From contig JAFQRL010000009.1 of NCBI GenBank assembly GCA_017410065.1, positions 1 to 61,655 on the forward strand: a DNA stretch of 61,655 nt, in the 5' to 3' direction. Numbering within the stretch: position 1 is the stretch's first letter; every line of letters begins with the position of its first letter. Shown one piece after another: positions 49,303 to 58,041 of the stretch. The notes under the pieces were generated by a model. That model was not told the DNA's origin. It searched no databases and saw nothing but the letters and a program-made list of their open reading frames with translations. Origin of the DNA: Clostridia bacterium. GTDB taxonomy: Bacteria; Bacillota; Clostridia; Oscillospirales; CAG-272. A program made the translations under genes and the position numbers.

Positions 49303-50733
49303 ATGGAGTACGCAATAATAAAAGAAAAACGTTTGGAATATAAAATTAGTCAAACAAAAATTGCCGAAGCTACAGGCTTCAGCAAAGCAACAATTTCATC
49401 TTGGGAATTGGGTAAGACTATTCCTTCAATAGATGATATTCAAATTGTTAGTAACGCACTCTTAGCATTAATTGATAACATTAATAGTGGTTTAAGTGAT
49501 GTGCGTAAAAAAAGAATTACTAAATCCAAAGCAGTAAAAAAAGATTTGCCAAAAGCAATAAAGAATTCCGATGAATATTATAAGTCCTTAAAAAATGTCG
49601 GTCAGATTCCGTGTGAATATCGTGATTCATTATCTGACCTATACCACAAGGCGATCACTAAAAAAGTAAACGATGCACCCAAAGCACTGGCGTTGTTTTC
49701 CGGTTGCGGCGGCTTATCATTAGGCTTTGCGGCGGCTGGGTTTGATTTGATTGGTCATGTGGAAATAGAAGATTCTGCGAACAAAATATATGATGCAAAT
49801 TTTCCCGATAGCAAGCTACTTGGAACGGATATTTGCGATATAACGGAAAGCCAAATCAAAGATTGGAAAAAAGAATTCGGAGATATTGATGTTGTTATTG
49901 GCGGTCCTCCGTGTCAAGGTTTTAGTTTGGCGGGAAAACGTGATCCGGAAGACCTAAGGAACCAGTTATTCAAGTATTATTCGAATATTGTTTCTTTGAT
50001 TCACCCTAAAGCATTTGTTTTTGAAAATGTTAGATTGTTGACATCAATGAAAACAACAGATGGAAAACTATTTATTGACTGTATTTTCGATTCTTTTTCT
50101 AAAGCCGGATATCATTTAGTAAAAAAAGAATTAAATATGGCAGATTACGGTGTTCCGCAATCGAGAGAAAGGGTTGTTATTGTTGGGGTACGCAACGATA
50201 TCGACGTAGATTTTCGGTTCCCGATAGCAACCCATCAACCCAATTCGGATACATATTCGCTAAGTCTGTTTGAAACACCAACCCAAATATCATTTCGAGA
50301 TGCCACTTGTGATCTAATTCATTTGGAATCTGGAGAAGTATCGGATGATCCTCTCCATTGGAGTATTGTTCATCCAGATCATGTCATCCGTTGGCTAAAA
50401 GATGTTCCCGAAGGATGTAGTGCTCATGATAATGAAAATCCCAATTTAAGACCTCCGAGCGGATTTAATACTACGTACAAGCGTATAAAATGGGATGAAC
50501 CATGTTCCACTATTACTACGAATTTTAGTATGATTTCGGGATGTAGAAATGTACACCCTGCTGCCACACGTTCTTTAACAATACGTGAAGCAGCGAGGGC
50601 GCAATCATTCCCTGATGAATTTGTATTTTTAGGAAAATGGGGAGATGTTAGAAAAGCAATCGGTAATGCAGTACCGCCCATTTTTGCCGAAATAATTGCC
50701 GAAGAAGTCAAAAATCAAGTTTTATCAAAATAA
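49303..50733 (+). CDS. DNA (cytosine-5) methyltransferase with N-terminal XRE domain
   Basis: Methylates cytosine at C5 in a specific DNA site, protecting it from the partner nuclease. The first 60 or so of 476 residues form an XRE helix-turn-helix (KISQTKIAEATGFSKATISSWE); a linker follows. The methyltransferase then shows motif I LFSGCGGLSLGF (131-142), motif IV GGPPCQGFS with catalytic C204, motif VI ENV, motif VIII QSRERVVIVG, motif IX EAARAQSFPD and motif X GNAVPP. The target-recognition region, about 290-390, sets specificity and cannot be read here. The fused XRE suggests that the enzyme represses its own operon. It overlaps the convergent endonuclease gene tail to tail by 19 bp. Confidence 0.93.
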   Translation: MEYAIIKEKRLEYKISQTKIAEATGFSKATISSWELGKTIPSIDDIQIVSNALLALIDNINSGLSDVRKKRITKSKAVKKDLPKAIKNSDEYYKSLKNVGQIPCEYRDSLSDLYHKAITKKVNDAPKALALFSGCGGLSLGFAAAGFDLIGHVEIEDSANKIYDANFPDSKLLGTDICDITESQIKDWKKEFGDIDVVIGGPPCQGFSLAGKRDPEDLRNQLFKYYSNIVSLIHPKAFVFENVRLLTSMKTTDGKLFIDCIFDSFSKAGYHLVKKELNMADYGVPQSRERVVIVGVRNDIDVDFRFPIATHQPNSDTYSLSLFETPTQISFRDATCDLIHLESGEVSDDPLHWSIVHPDHVIRWLKDVPEGCSAHDNENPNLRPPSGFNTTYKRIKWDEPCSTITTNFSMISGCRNVHPAATRSLTIREAARAQSFPDEFVFLGKWGDVRKAIGNAVPPIFAEIIAEEVKNQVLSK

Positions 50734-51710
50734 TCCTTCAAAATGTAAAAATATCCTGATTTCAAATTGAATTGCAATTGGGTAGGATGCACTTTTTGAC
50801 CACCACGTTGGAATTGAATAAATCCAAATCTTGGTGCCATATGAGCAACATCCTTGTTTTTATATGTACCTTTGTAAATACGGTATTCAGATAGAACAAA
50901 TCCCGAATGCATTCTCGATAACTTGATTATTTCATTCATCGAAAAAATAGCAGTTTCGCAATCATTGAAGTCTGAGTATTTTACGGTTTGATGTAAGAGA
51001 TACTCTGGGGGAAATGGATCATCTTTGTATGCTTTTTGAAATAGCAAAAGGGAGATTTTATCTTGATTGTCAGAAATGATCTTATCCCAATCATTTTGAG
51101 CTTTTTTAGACATTTCTTCCCAGTAGTATCTATTAGGATCAAGCTTTCTTGCTACTAATGCTTCTGTACTCATACGATCAGCAGGTCTGTATCCAGCATC
51201 GCCGCAGAACATTGATAAACCGGCAGTTGCTTCTTCACTCACTTCAATTCCATTGTTGGATAACAATTGGCAAAAAGCTCTTGCGGTAGTAAAAAACATT
51301 TGGTCGTTTGTAGGGTTTTTCTTGTTACAGGTCTTAACAGAAATTCCAATTGTTTTTGTTGCATCCGTAGTTTGGATTTTGATCAAAACGTCCGATTTGC
51401 TTTTGGTTATAGGATTTCCATTATCATCTGTAATAGCATCTCCAAGGCCAGATGTAGCAAGTCCTCCAAGCCAAGATGCTTTTACAGATTTAATTACGAT
51501 ATTCTGATTGTTGGAAATGTATTGAAGTAAATTATGTGCGGGATTTCCTTTCAATAAGTGAGATGTGTTATTTGTCGGAGTGAAAATCGTTCCATTTAGC
51601 TTGTTTATTTCAGCAGCAAGAAGCGCTTCAAATTTATGTCCCTTGTTTCTTCCTACAGTTCCAGCTTCAATTTGTTTGTTATGGGCTTTGCTGGTAGCCT
51701 TTTGTGCCAT
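50715..51710 (-). CDS. Putative type II restriction endonuclease
   Basis: A 331-aa protein I do not recognise as a named family. Position strongly suggests a restriction enzyme: convergent with a cytosine-5 methyltransferase and preceded by a small XRE gene (15-bp gap). A likely PD-(D/E)XK centre is an early glutamate helix (GHKFEALLAAEI), KSDVLIKI (D107) and IGISVKT (S124-V-K126); the acidic residue normally before the lysine pair is replaced, a variation seen in some nucleases. The C-terminus FIQFQRGGQKVHPTQLQF may bind DNA. The start follows GAAAGGAGAGTATAT. Cleavage site unknown. Confidence 0.72.
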   Translation of the reverse strand: MAQKATSKAHNKQIEAGTVGRNKGHKFEALLAAEINKLNGTIFTPTNNTSHLLKGNPAHNLLQYISNNQNIVIKSVKASWLGGLATSGLGDAITDDNGNPITKSKSDVLIKIQTTDATKTIGISVKTCNKKNPTNDQMFFTTARAFCQLLSNNGIEVSEEATAGLSMFCGDAGYRPADRMSTEALVARKLDPNRYYWEEMSKKAQNDWDKIISDNQDKISLLLFQKAYKDDPFPPEYLLHQTVKYSDFNDCETAIFSMNEIIKLSRMHSGFVLSEYRIYKGTYKNKDVAHMAPRFGFIQFQRGGQKVHPTQLQFNLKSGYFYILKDYFDKT

Positions 51711-51725
51711 ATATACTCTCCTTTC

Positions 51726-51938
51726 TTACTGCTGTGGGATAAATAATTTGTACGTTTCGATTTCAAGTGCATCTGCAATACGCTGAATGTTTTCGAGAGA
51801 TATGCTCCTACGATAGCATTCAATTGCACTAATATAAGTTCTGTGAAGTCCACACTTCTCAGCAAAGGCTTCTTGTGAGATAGCCAATGCCTGTCGATAG
51901 CGTTTCACGTTTGTTCCAAAAACTTTTACAATATCCAT
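51726..51938 (-). CDS. Small XRE controller protein
   Basis: A 70-aa Cro/C1-type protein: helix-turn-helix in AISQEAFAEKCGLHRTYISAIE (about 17-38), followed by the SLENIQRIADAL helix. It resembles controller (C) proteins of type II restriction systems in size and position directly before the endonuclease gene. The ATG at 51938 follows GGAGGTTTGCAAGT; the upstream start at 51977 does not fit a ribosome site. Three ACAATAA repeats lie in the divergent region next to it. Confidence 0.88.
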   Translation of the reverse strand: MDIVKVFGTNVKRYRQALAISQEAFAEKCGLHRTYISAIECYRRSISLENIQRIADALEIETYKLFIPQQ

Positions 51939-51963
51939 ACTTGCAAACCTCCATTTATATGAT

Positions 51964-51997
51964 ACAATAATGAACACAATAAATCTACAGACAATAA
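51964..51997. promoter_or_regulatory. Three direct ACAATAA repeats in the divergent promoter region
   Basis: ACAATAA occurs at 51964-51970, 51976-51982 and 51991-51997, with 12- and 15-bp steps, between the XRE controller (minus) and the OLD-type ATPase gene (plus). The region must hold both promoters; a plus-strand TTGCAA with TACAAT is only a weak match. The repeats are a candidate operator for the controller protein and could link restriction and Gabija-like expression. Confidence 0.45.
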
Positions 51998-52023
51998 GTA
52001 ACGTTTTCGAAGGTGGTGATTGA

Positions 52024-53604
52024 ATGAATTATATTAAATCTTTGCATATCGAAGGTTTTAAGAAGTTTCAAACCTTGGATGTGGAATTTAATGAACATAT
52101 GAATATTCTTGTTGGAGAGAACGAAGCTGGAAAAAGCACAATATTAGACGCTATTAGGACTGTGCTAAACCAGCAATACCGTCTTGCCGATAAATCTGTA
52201 TTGCGAGATTTGTTCAACGCACAAATGGTTAAGGCATTTGAAGCCAAACCAAGCGTTAAAACTCTGCCCCGAATCTTAATAGAAGTAGAACTTGTGCTTG
52301 ATCCCAAAACTAAAAATGCTGATTACTTCTATGGAGAAGTATATGGTAGATTAAAAAAGCAAGATGAAAAATTCGGTATCCGATTTGAGTGTAAGTACGA
52401 TGAACTATTGGGAGCAGGTATGGAGCAATCCATATTGGAGAAGAAAATTCCTTATGAGTATTACGCACTTACATGGATGACATTTGCCAATAATCCATAT
52501 CAGACAATTCGGAGACCGCTTCAGTTTATCTCCATTGACACAACGAGTAATGCCACAACTCCTTCCTTTAATTCTTACAATAGAACTTTATTTGCAAGTA
52601 GATATGATGAGGCAACGAGAGCCAAAGCAAAAAATCATTTTCGCACGAAGTTAGTTGAAGCGTTCGATGCTGCAGAACTTCCGGAATTAGGTGATAATCG
52701 CAAGTTTGGTGTTGATACGAAGAAAGTTGTATTGGAAACCGTACTTTCCGTTTATGAGGGCAATATTGCTCTTGAAAATCGTGGCAGTGGAATGGAAAGT
52801 CTTATCAAGACAGAGATTGCCTTGGAAAAAGCCAATGGGTTAGATGTTATTCTAATGGAAGAACCAGAAAATCATCTAAGCTTTACTACGCTTCGCAAAA
52901 TGCTCAATGAGATTTCTACAAAACAAAAAGATTCGCAAATCATTGTTGCTACTCACAACAATATGATTGCAAGTCGTCTAAATCTAAACAATGTCCTTTG
53001 GATAACAGAAGGTGTCGTAAAATCTCTTTCCAAAGTGGATAAAGATGTGGCAGAGTTTTTTGTCAAAGCGGATGACAACGCTTTTCTTCAGTTATTGCTT
53101 TCAAACAAGGTATTTCTTGTTGAGGGTGCTACCGAATTCTTACTGTTGCCGCATTTTTACAAACAAATTACTGGAAAAACTATTGAAGAAGATGGTATAT
53201 CTGTGATCTCTTGCAATGGTATTTCTTATAAGAATTATCTTGAGATTGCCGAAAAAACAAGCAAGAAAATATCCGTAATTACGGATAATGATGGCAAGCA
53301 GAACAGGATAGACGAAGCAACGACGTTTAACAAAACCACTACATTGCAACACGTCTTTTTAGGGGCAACAACAGACGATTGGACGTGGGAAGCGTGTCTG
53401 TATAATCTGAACAAAGCGGCACTTGATGGGATGATAGAAGTTCAGGCAGGAGCTGATTATTTATTCCATAAAAAAGACTATGGACAAGTTCTTGGAAAAA
53501 TGCTAAATAACAAAGTAGAGACCGCATATAAGATGCTTCTCTCTGGAACAACTTTTAAAGTGCCACAATACATAAAGGATGCAATCAAATGGCTAAGAGA
53601 GTAA
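52024..53604 (+). CDS. OLD-family ATPase/TOPRIM nuclease, Gabija GajA-like
   Basis: A 526-aa protein. An N-terminal ABC/SMC-type ATPase carries Walker A GENEAGKST (31-39), an ABC-like segment around NRGSGMESL, Walker B VILMEEPENHL and a switch histidine in VATHNN. The C-terminal TOPRIM nuclease has its glutamate in LVEGATE (E367) and acidic pair in TDNDG (421-423). This is the OLD/GajA plan; in Gabija, GajA is a site-specific nicking enzyme released when phage activity depletes nucleotides. The next gene encodes a UvrD-like helicase and overlaps by 16 bp, as in gajAB-like operons. The start follows AAGGTGGTGATTGA. Confidence 0.82.
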   Translation: MNYIKSLHIEGFKKFQTLDVEFNEHMNILVGENEAGKSTILDAIRTVLNQQYRLADKSVLRDLFNAQMVKAFEAKPSVKTLPRILIEVELVLDPKTKNADYFYGEVYGRLKKQDEKFGIRFECKYDELLGAGMEQSILEKKIPYEYYALTWMTFANNPYQTIRRPLQFISIDTTSNATTPSFNSYNRTLFASRYDEATRAKAKNHFRTKLVEAFDAAELPELGDNRKFGVDTKKVVLETVLSVYEGNIALENRGSGMESLIKTEIALEKANGLDVILMEEPENHLSFTTLRKMLNEISTKQKDSQIIVATHNNMIASRLNLNNVLWITEGVVKSLSKVDKDVAEFFVKADDNAFLQLLLSNKVFLVEGATEFLLLPHFYKQITGKTIEEDGISVISCNGISYKNYLEIAEKTSKKISVITDNDGKQNRIDEATTFNKTTTLQHVFLGATTDDWTWEACLYNLNKAALDGMIEVQAGADYLFHKKDYGQVLGKMLNNKVETAYKMLLSGTTFKVPQYIKDAIKWLRE

Positions 53605-54725
53605 TTCTTGCCGTTGCGGGTGCGGGAAAAACTTATCATATCTGCCATGAGATAGACCCGACCAAGAAAAACTTGATACTTGCATATACCCATGAGAATA
53701 TTCACAATATTCAAAAAGAATTATGTGATGCCCATGGATGTGTACCGGAGTTGACAACGGTAATGACCTTTGATGCGTTCGTGTACCACAATTTAATTCT
53801 TCCTTATGAACCGAGTATTGCTAACCATTTTTCCGCACCTCGTTTTACGAGTAGAGGTATTTGTTTAACAGATCCGCCACCGCAGAGAATAAAAAATGAA
53901 AATGGTGAGATGGTCTATAATCCTCTATATGGAAAAAAGGACAAGCTTACTCATTATGTGACGAAGAAACATCAATACTATTGTGCAACCTTGTCGGAGC
54001 TTGCACTTCAAGTAAAAGAAGGGCGAGATTCTCTCATCAAGCGAGCTGCGGCACGATTAAATATGTTCTATGATTCTGTTTTGATTGATGAGTTTCAAGA
54101 TTTCAGAGAATATGACTATGAGCTAATTATAAAACTTGCAAAGCATTTAAATGATATATTGCTTGTTGGTGATTATTATCAGCACTCTGTTTCTGCCCGA
54201 AACAACATAGGGAAACCATTCAAAACTCCAAAAGGCGATATCTCATATGCCGATTTTGTTGAATGTGTGAAGAAAGCTGGGTTTGAGGTGGATACAACGA
54301 CTTTATCAAAATCCAGGCGATGTTCTGCAGATGTATGCAATTATGTAAGCGGCAAGTTAGAGATAGGTATCACGTCAACCGGCGACCATGAAGGACAAGT
54401 AATATGGGCTGATAATATTGCTAACGACATCTTAAACAATGATCAGATTACCAAACTGGTTTATAGTGAGGCTGCAAAATATTCGTTTCCGGCCTTAAAT
54501 TGGTCATATGCAAAAGGGGATACCGTGGATTGCGCTTGCGTAATTTTAACAAAAGATTTTGACACGCTTGCTGAAGATAAGTTTTCAATTAAAAAAATTC
54601 CTGTTTCTACATTAAACAAATTGTATGTTGCTATGACACGTAGCCGTGGTGATTTGTACTTAATAAAGTCATCAACATTTAGAAAACTGCAAAGTGGTTA
54701 TATTAGAGATCGGGTGTTATTATGA
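53589..54725 (+). CDS. Compact UvrD/SF1-type helicase, Gabija GajB-like
   Basis: A 378-aa protein with SF1 helicase motifs: Walker A AGAGKT (10-15), LAYTHEN (motif Ia), DEFQD (167-171), LLVGDYYQH (motif III), LSKSRRC (motif IV) and a final LYVAMTRSRGDLYLI (motif VI). It is shorter than usual GajB proteins (about 500 aa), so accessory subdomains 1B/2B must be small. Coupled by a 16-bp overlap to the OLD-type ATPase gene. Established model for Gabija: GajB senses DNA ends and assists GajA. The short form could still be a distinct two-gene system. Confidence 0.8.
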   Translation: MAKRVILAVAGAGKTYHICHEIDPTKKNLILAYTHENIHNIQKELCDAHGCVPELTTVMTFDAFVYHNLILPYEPSIANHFSAPRFTSRGICLTDPPPQRIKNENGEMVYNPLYGKKDKLTHYVTKKHQYYCATLSELALQVKEGRDSLIKRAAARLNMFYDSVLIDEFQDFREYDYELIIKLAKHLNDILLVGDYYQHSVSARNNIGKPFKTPKGDISYADFVECVKKAGFEVDTTTLSKSRRCSADVCNYVSGKLEIGITSTGDHEGQVIWADNIANDILNNDQITKLVYSEAAKYSFPALNWSYAKGDTVDCACVILTKDFDTLAEDKFSIKKIPVSTLNKLYVAMTRSRGDLYLIKSSTFRKLQSGYIRDRVLL

Positions 54726-55060
54726 TTGCAAAAATCTTATCATTACCTAAAGCTCTGTGGTATTATTATGGCAACAAAAAATCTGATAGCCAATGGGTTA
54801 TGGATAATACGAATAACTAAAATAATCTTAGCTAAATTATCTAAACGAAATTGTTTAAGTTAAGAAAGTTAGGAGCTAGTGGGAATAAGACAGCTGTGAC
54901 CAAACAAACAGGTAGAGCCTCACAAATACAAAACTAAATATTCTTTAGATACAGTCAAGGAAGTCTTGCTTTCCGAAAATTGGGGAGTGGGGCTTCTTTA
55001 TTTTTTCGGATTTTCGGTGGTGGCTACGACACATTTTCGGCGAGAGCTATGACATATTTA

Positions 55061-55089
55061 TTGATTTTCGGCGGGAGCTGTGATATAAT
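55061..55089 (+). promoter_or_regulatory. Promoter of the rhamnosidase gene, overlapping a tandem repeat
   Basis: TTGATT (55061-55066), 17 bp, TATAAT (55084-55089). Spacer and -10 are part of the third 23-bp repeat. The 25-bp repeats lie downstream, in the predicted leader. Confidence 0.65.
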
Positions 55090-55128
55090 GGGAGCGGATA
55101 AAACTGTTTTTATCAATTTAACTGTTAT

Positions 55129-55217
55129 GTTAGCCGTTTTGTTCAACTGATTTGTCAGCCGTTTTGTTTAACTGATTAGTTAGCCGTTTTGTTTAACTGA
55201 TTTGTTAGCTGTTTTTG
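55129..55217 (+). repeat. 25-bp tandem repeat, about 3.5 copies
   Basis: Units start GTTAGCCGTTTTGTT at 55129, 55154 and 55179, with a partial copy at 55204. Differences are one or two bases per unit. It is placed between the promoter and the GH78 start. Confidence 0.9.
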
Positions 55218-55263
55218 TAAAGCCGGTTGAGAAAGCTTTGTTATTTGTGAGAGGTAGAAGCAA

Positions 55264-57846
55264 ATGATAACCAATTTAAAGACCGATCTGCGCTCGCGGA
55301 GGTCCCGACCCTCGCCGATAGGTATCGGGGAAAGACGCCCGAGATTATCCTGGCAATATTCAAGCGACGAGCGCGGCGACGCTCAAGCCGCGTACATAGT
55401 GGAAATACTTCAAGGCGGCACCGTTTTTTGGAGCTCGGGAGAGGTCGCCTGCGACAGGTGCACCGTGTATCCCGAGTGCGATCTTTCGCCTCTTTCAAAA
55501 TATTCCTGGCGGGTATCCGTTCTGAATTCCTTCGGACGGTGGGAGACCTCGGAGGAGGAGCACTTTTCAACGGGCTTTTTCTCGCTTGAGGATTGGCGCG
55601 CGGGCTTCATTACCTGCAAGGGCGTGAACGGCGACCCATATCATCCCGAGCCGATACACGCGAGAATGGAATTTGAGGTAAAGCCAGGTGCTCGGGTGGA
55701 GTCCGCGTTTCTTTACACCGCCTCGACCACAGGCGTTTACGCCTCCATCTCGGGTCCTCTTTCCACTCTTACGGATGCAAATAATCAATACCTTGCATAT
55801 CTTAACGGCGTAGCCGTTACGGACGAGAGGCTGAACCCCGGGCAGATCACTTCCGAGGGCTGGCCTGCGGCGTACAGAACCTTTGACGTGACGGAAGAGC
55901 TTTGTGAGGGGCGAAACGTGCTCGGCGCCGTTACCGTTGCTATGGCGTACTCGGCTTATCTTCGCATTGAGTATGCCGACGGCACCGTCTCCGAGGTGGA
56001 TTTTTCAGATTCAAGATCAATTGGCAAGGGTCCGCTTTCGCTGTGGATAGACGGTATGGAGGAGCACGGCGGTAAATGCGAAAAATATCTTGCGCCTTAT
56101 GAATTCCACGGCTGGCTTTCGGCGGGCTACGACGACTCGCTTTGGCAAAAATCTATAAAGACCGACGTTGTGGGCTCGCTTTGCGAGCAAAAGGTGATAA
56201 CATACGTTAATAAGGTCCTATCTCCCGTGTCCTTAAGAAAATGCGGAGAATGCCGCTATATTGCGGATTTTGGAGAAAACCTTCACGGAAATCTTAATCT
56301 TGCCATCAAGGTTCCCAAATACAGGCGCGGTATATGGGTTAAAATAAGGCACGCCGAATCGCTGACGGCAGACGGCGAGCTTGACCCCGACTCGCATATA
56401 AATCAGCCTCACGGCGAAACCGACGGGCAGACCGACCTCTATCTTACGAACGCTCACTCGGAGCCCACGGTTGAATATTACACGCCCAGGTTTTCTCTCC
56501 ACGGCTTCCGCTATGCGGAGATCAGCGGTATCAAGGATCTCTCGCCCGAGGACGTTAGCGCAAACTCGGTGGTGTCAAGCGTGGAGTCCGAGAGTGAGTT
56601 TGTGTGCTCGTCCGAAGGGATCAACGAGCTTTACAGGCTTTGCCGTCGCACCGAAAGATGTAATCTTATTTCCATTCCCACCGACTGCCCTCACAGAGAA
56701 CGCCTTGGCTGGCTCGGTGATGCTCTCTCGGCGGCTGACGGCGAGCTTTTAGAGTGGAATTTGCAAGCCTTTTATGAAAGTTGGTTTGCCTCCATTCGCG
56801 CGGAGCAGACCGAAAACGGTCGCGTTCCTTACGCCTCGCCCACCTCAAACCGATCTGCTCGCACAGGGTGCGACATAGTGTGGATGACCGCGGCGGCGGA
56901 AATACCCTATCTTTCCTATCTCCGCTGGGGCGACGATAAGATCCTTCGGGATAATTATGAAATGATCGAAAGAATGATCGGATATATTGAGGGGCTGACG
57001 GACGCGCGAGGAATTCCCCTTAATGCCACCATATTCGGGGACCACACGGCACCGAAGAATATGAATAAGGATTATCTTTCGGCACTTTATTATTACCGAA
57101 TACTTGATATCGCACAAAGGATCTCCGAAATACTCGGTGTGCCTGCCGACTACGGAGGTCGCTTGGCAAGGCTGAAAATAGCTATAAACGAGGAGTTTTA
57201 TAAGAACGGATCTTATTCGGACGACCTGACAGCCGATATATCTCACGCCCTTTATTTTGAGATCGCCGAGGAGGGCGAGCGGCAGGCTCTGGCAAAGCGG
57301 CTTGCGGAAAAGATAAGCGCAACGAAAGCTATGATGGCAGGCACCCTTGGCGTGCGCACTATTATTCCGACTCTTGCAAAATACGGATATAACGACAAGG
57401 TTCTTGAGCTTGCCGAGGCGGACTGCGACGGCAGCTTTGGCGGTTGGATAAAAAATTACGGCGCGACCACGGCGTTTGAGCACCTTTTGTGCGACGGCAT
57501 TTACAACAAGAATGGCATTTATCATTGCTCTATGAACCACGTGTTCCTCGTTGGAAGCATACACGCCTGGCTCTATCGGTCGCTTGCGGGAATAGAGCCG
57601 CTCTCGCCCGGCTATAAAAGCTTTTCCGTTTCACCTTATATTCCCGACGGGCTCGACTTTGTGAGCGCAAAGCTTGAGACAGCCTACGGCGCAGTAGCAG
57701 TAAGCTGGAAAAAGCAAGACGGCGAGCTGATCCTCGATATCTCCGTACCCTGCGGCACAAGTGCGGAGGTCTCGCTTCTCGGAGAAGCCTACTCTCTTGC
57801 CTCGGGCAAGCACACTCTTTCCGTGCCATACCCGCAAAAGAGCTGA
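55264..57846 (+). CDS. GH78 alpha-L-rhamnosidase
   Basis: Hydrolyses terminal alpha-L-rhamnose from plant glycans or glycosides. The 860-aa protein has the GH78 order: N-terminal fibronectin-like domain (about 1-105, PRLSWQY), a beta-jelly-roll domain with LRIEYADG, a second beta domain and the (alpha/alpha)6 catalytic barrel with SIPTDCPHRERLGWLGDA (about 477-494), holding the general acid region, and later GGWIKNYGATTAFEHL, then a C-terminal beta domain. There is no signal peptide, so it acts in the cytoplasm on imported substrates. G+C-rich codon use matches the host. The start follows GAGAGGTAGAAGCAA. Confidence 0.92.
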   Translation: MITNLKTDLRSRRSRPSPIGIGERRPRLSWQYSSDERGDAQAAYIVEILQGGTVFWSSGEVACDRCTVYPECDLSPLSKYSWRVSVLNSFGRWETSEEEHFSTGFFSLEDWRAGFITCKGVNGDPYHPEPIHARMEFEVKPGARVESAFLYTASTTGVYASISGPLSTLTDANNQYLAYLNGVAVTDERLNPGQITSEGWPAAYRTFDVTEELCEGRNVLGAVTVAMAYSAYLRIEYADGTVSEVDFSDSRSIGKGPLSLWIDGMEEHGGKCEKYLAPYEFHGWLSAGYDDSLWQKSIKTDVVGSLCEQKVITYVNKVLSPVSLRKCGECRYIADFGENLHGNLNLAIKVPKYRRGIWVKIRHAESLTADGELDPDSHINQPHGETDGQTDLYLTNAHSEPTVEYYTPRFSLHGFRYAEISGIKDLSPEDVSANSVVSSVESESEFVCSSEGINELYRLCRRTERCNLISIPTDCPHRERLGWLGDALSAADGELLEWNLQAFYESWFASIRAEQTENGRVPYASPTSNRSARTGCDIVWMTAAAEIPYLSYLRWGDDKILRDNYEMIERMIGYIEGLTDARGIPLNATIFGDHTAPKNMNKDYLSALYYYRILDIAQRISEILGVPADYGGRLARLKIAINEEFYKNGSYSDDLTADISHALYFEIAEEGERQALAKRLAEKISATKAMMAGTLGVRTIIPTLAKYGYNDKVLELAEADCDGSFGGWIKNYGATTAFEHLLCDGIYNKNGIYHCSMNHVFLVGSIHAWLYRSLAGIEPLSPGYKSFSVSPYIPDGLDFVSAKLETAYGAVAVSWKKQDGELILDISVPCGTSAEVSLLGEAYSLASGKHTLSVPYPQKS

Positions 57847-57964
57847 TTTTTGCCGAACCTGATTTGCGTCGTATGCGCGGAAGGCTGATGTCAGCCGAGC
57901 TCTCTTGCACCGCGCTCGCGGAGCGGCGGCGAAGATCGCGCCGCTACCACACCCATTTAGCAAT

Positions 57965-58018
57965 AAAAAACACCGAGGTCTGCCCCGATTTTCCGTGGGC
58001 TTTGCTCGGTGTTTTTTT
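57965..58018. terminator. Bidirectional terminator
   Basis: AAAAAACACCGAG (57965-57977) pairs with CTCGGTGTTTTTTT (58005-58018). It separates the convergent rhamnosidase and surface-protein genes. Confidence 0.9.
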
Positions 58019-58041
58019 GTGTTTTCTTTGATATTTTACCG

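Larger units (their letters stand above)
48380..54888. mobile_element. Defence-type genomic island at the 3' end of guaA
   Basis: The genes between guaA and the GH78 gene are clearly more AT-rich and use A/T-ending codons, unlike both neighbours. The set is DUF6061, XRE, methyltransferase, endonuclease, XRE, OLD-type ATPase and helicase. The guaA 3' end is a known integration site for islands. A 9-bp direct repeat TGGGAATAA occurs at the guaA stop (48380-48388) and at 54880-54888, close to the switch back to host-like sequence; it could be a worn attachment site but may be chance. No integrase or relaxase gene is present, so the element is decayed or was trimmed. Confidence 0.65.
54726..55263. 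other. Right flank of the island with two sets of tandem repeats
   Basis: No gene is supported. 54726-54900 is AT-rich and ends with the TGGGAATAA repeat. A possible weak terminator (CTTTCC/GGGGAG then T-rich) lies near 54969-55008. Next come three copies of a 23-bp unit TTTTCGGCGRGAGCTRTGA (55011, 55034 and 55065), then 3.5 copies of a 25-bp unit GTTAGCCGTTTTGTTTAACT (55129-55217). A promoter is embedded at 55061-55089. Confidence 0.6.

Noticed and set aside
51954..51959. TATAAA as the -10 box of the XRE controller gene
   Set aside because: The start site would fall inside the ribosome site at 51948-51952, leaving no usable leader; the real promoter must lie further upstream.
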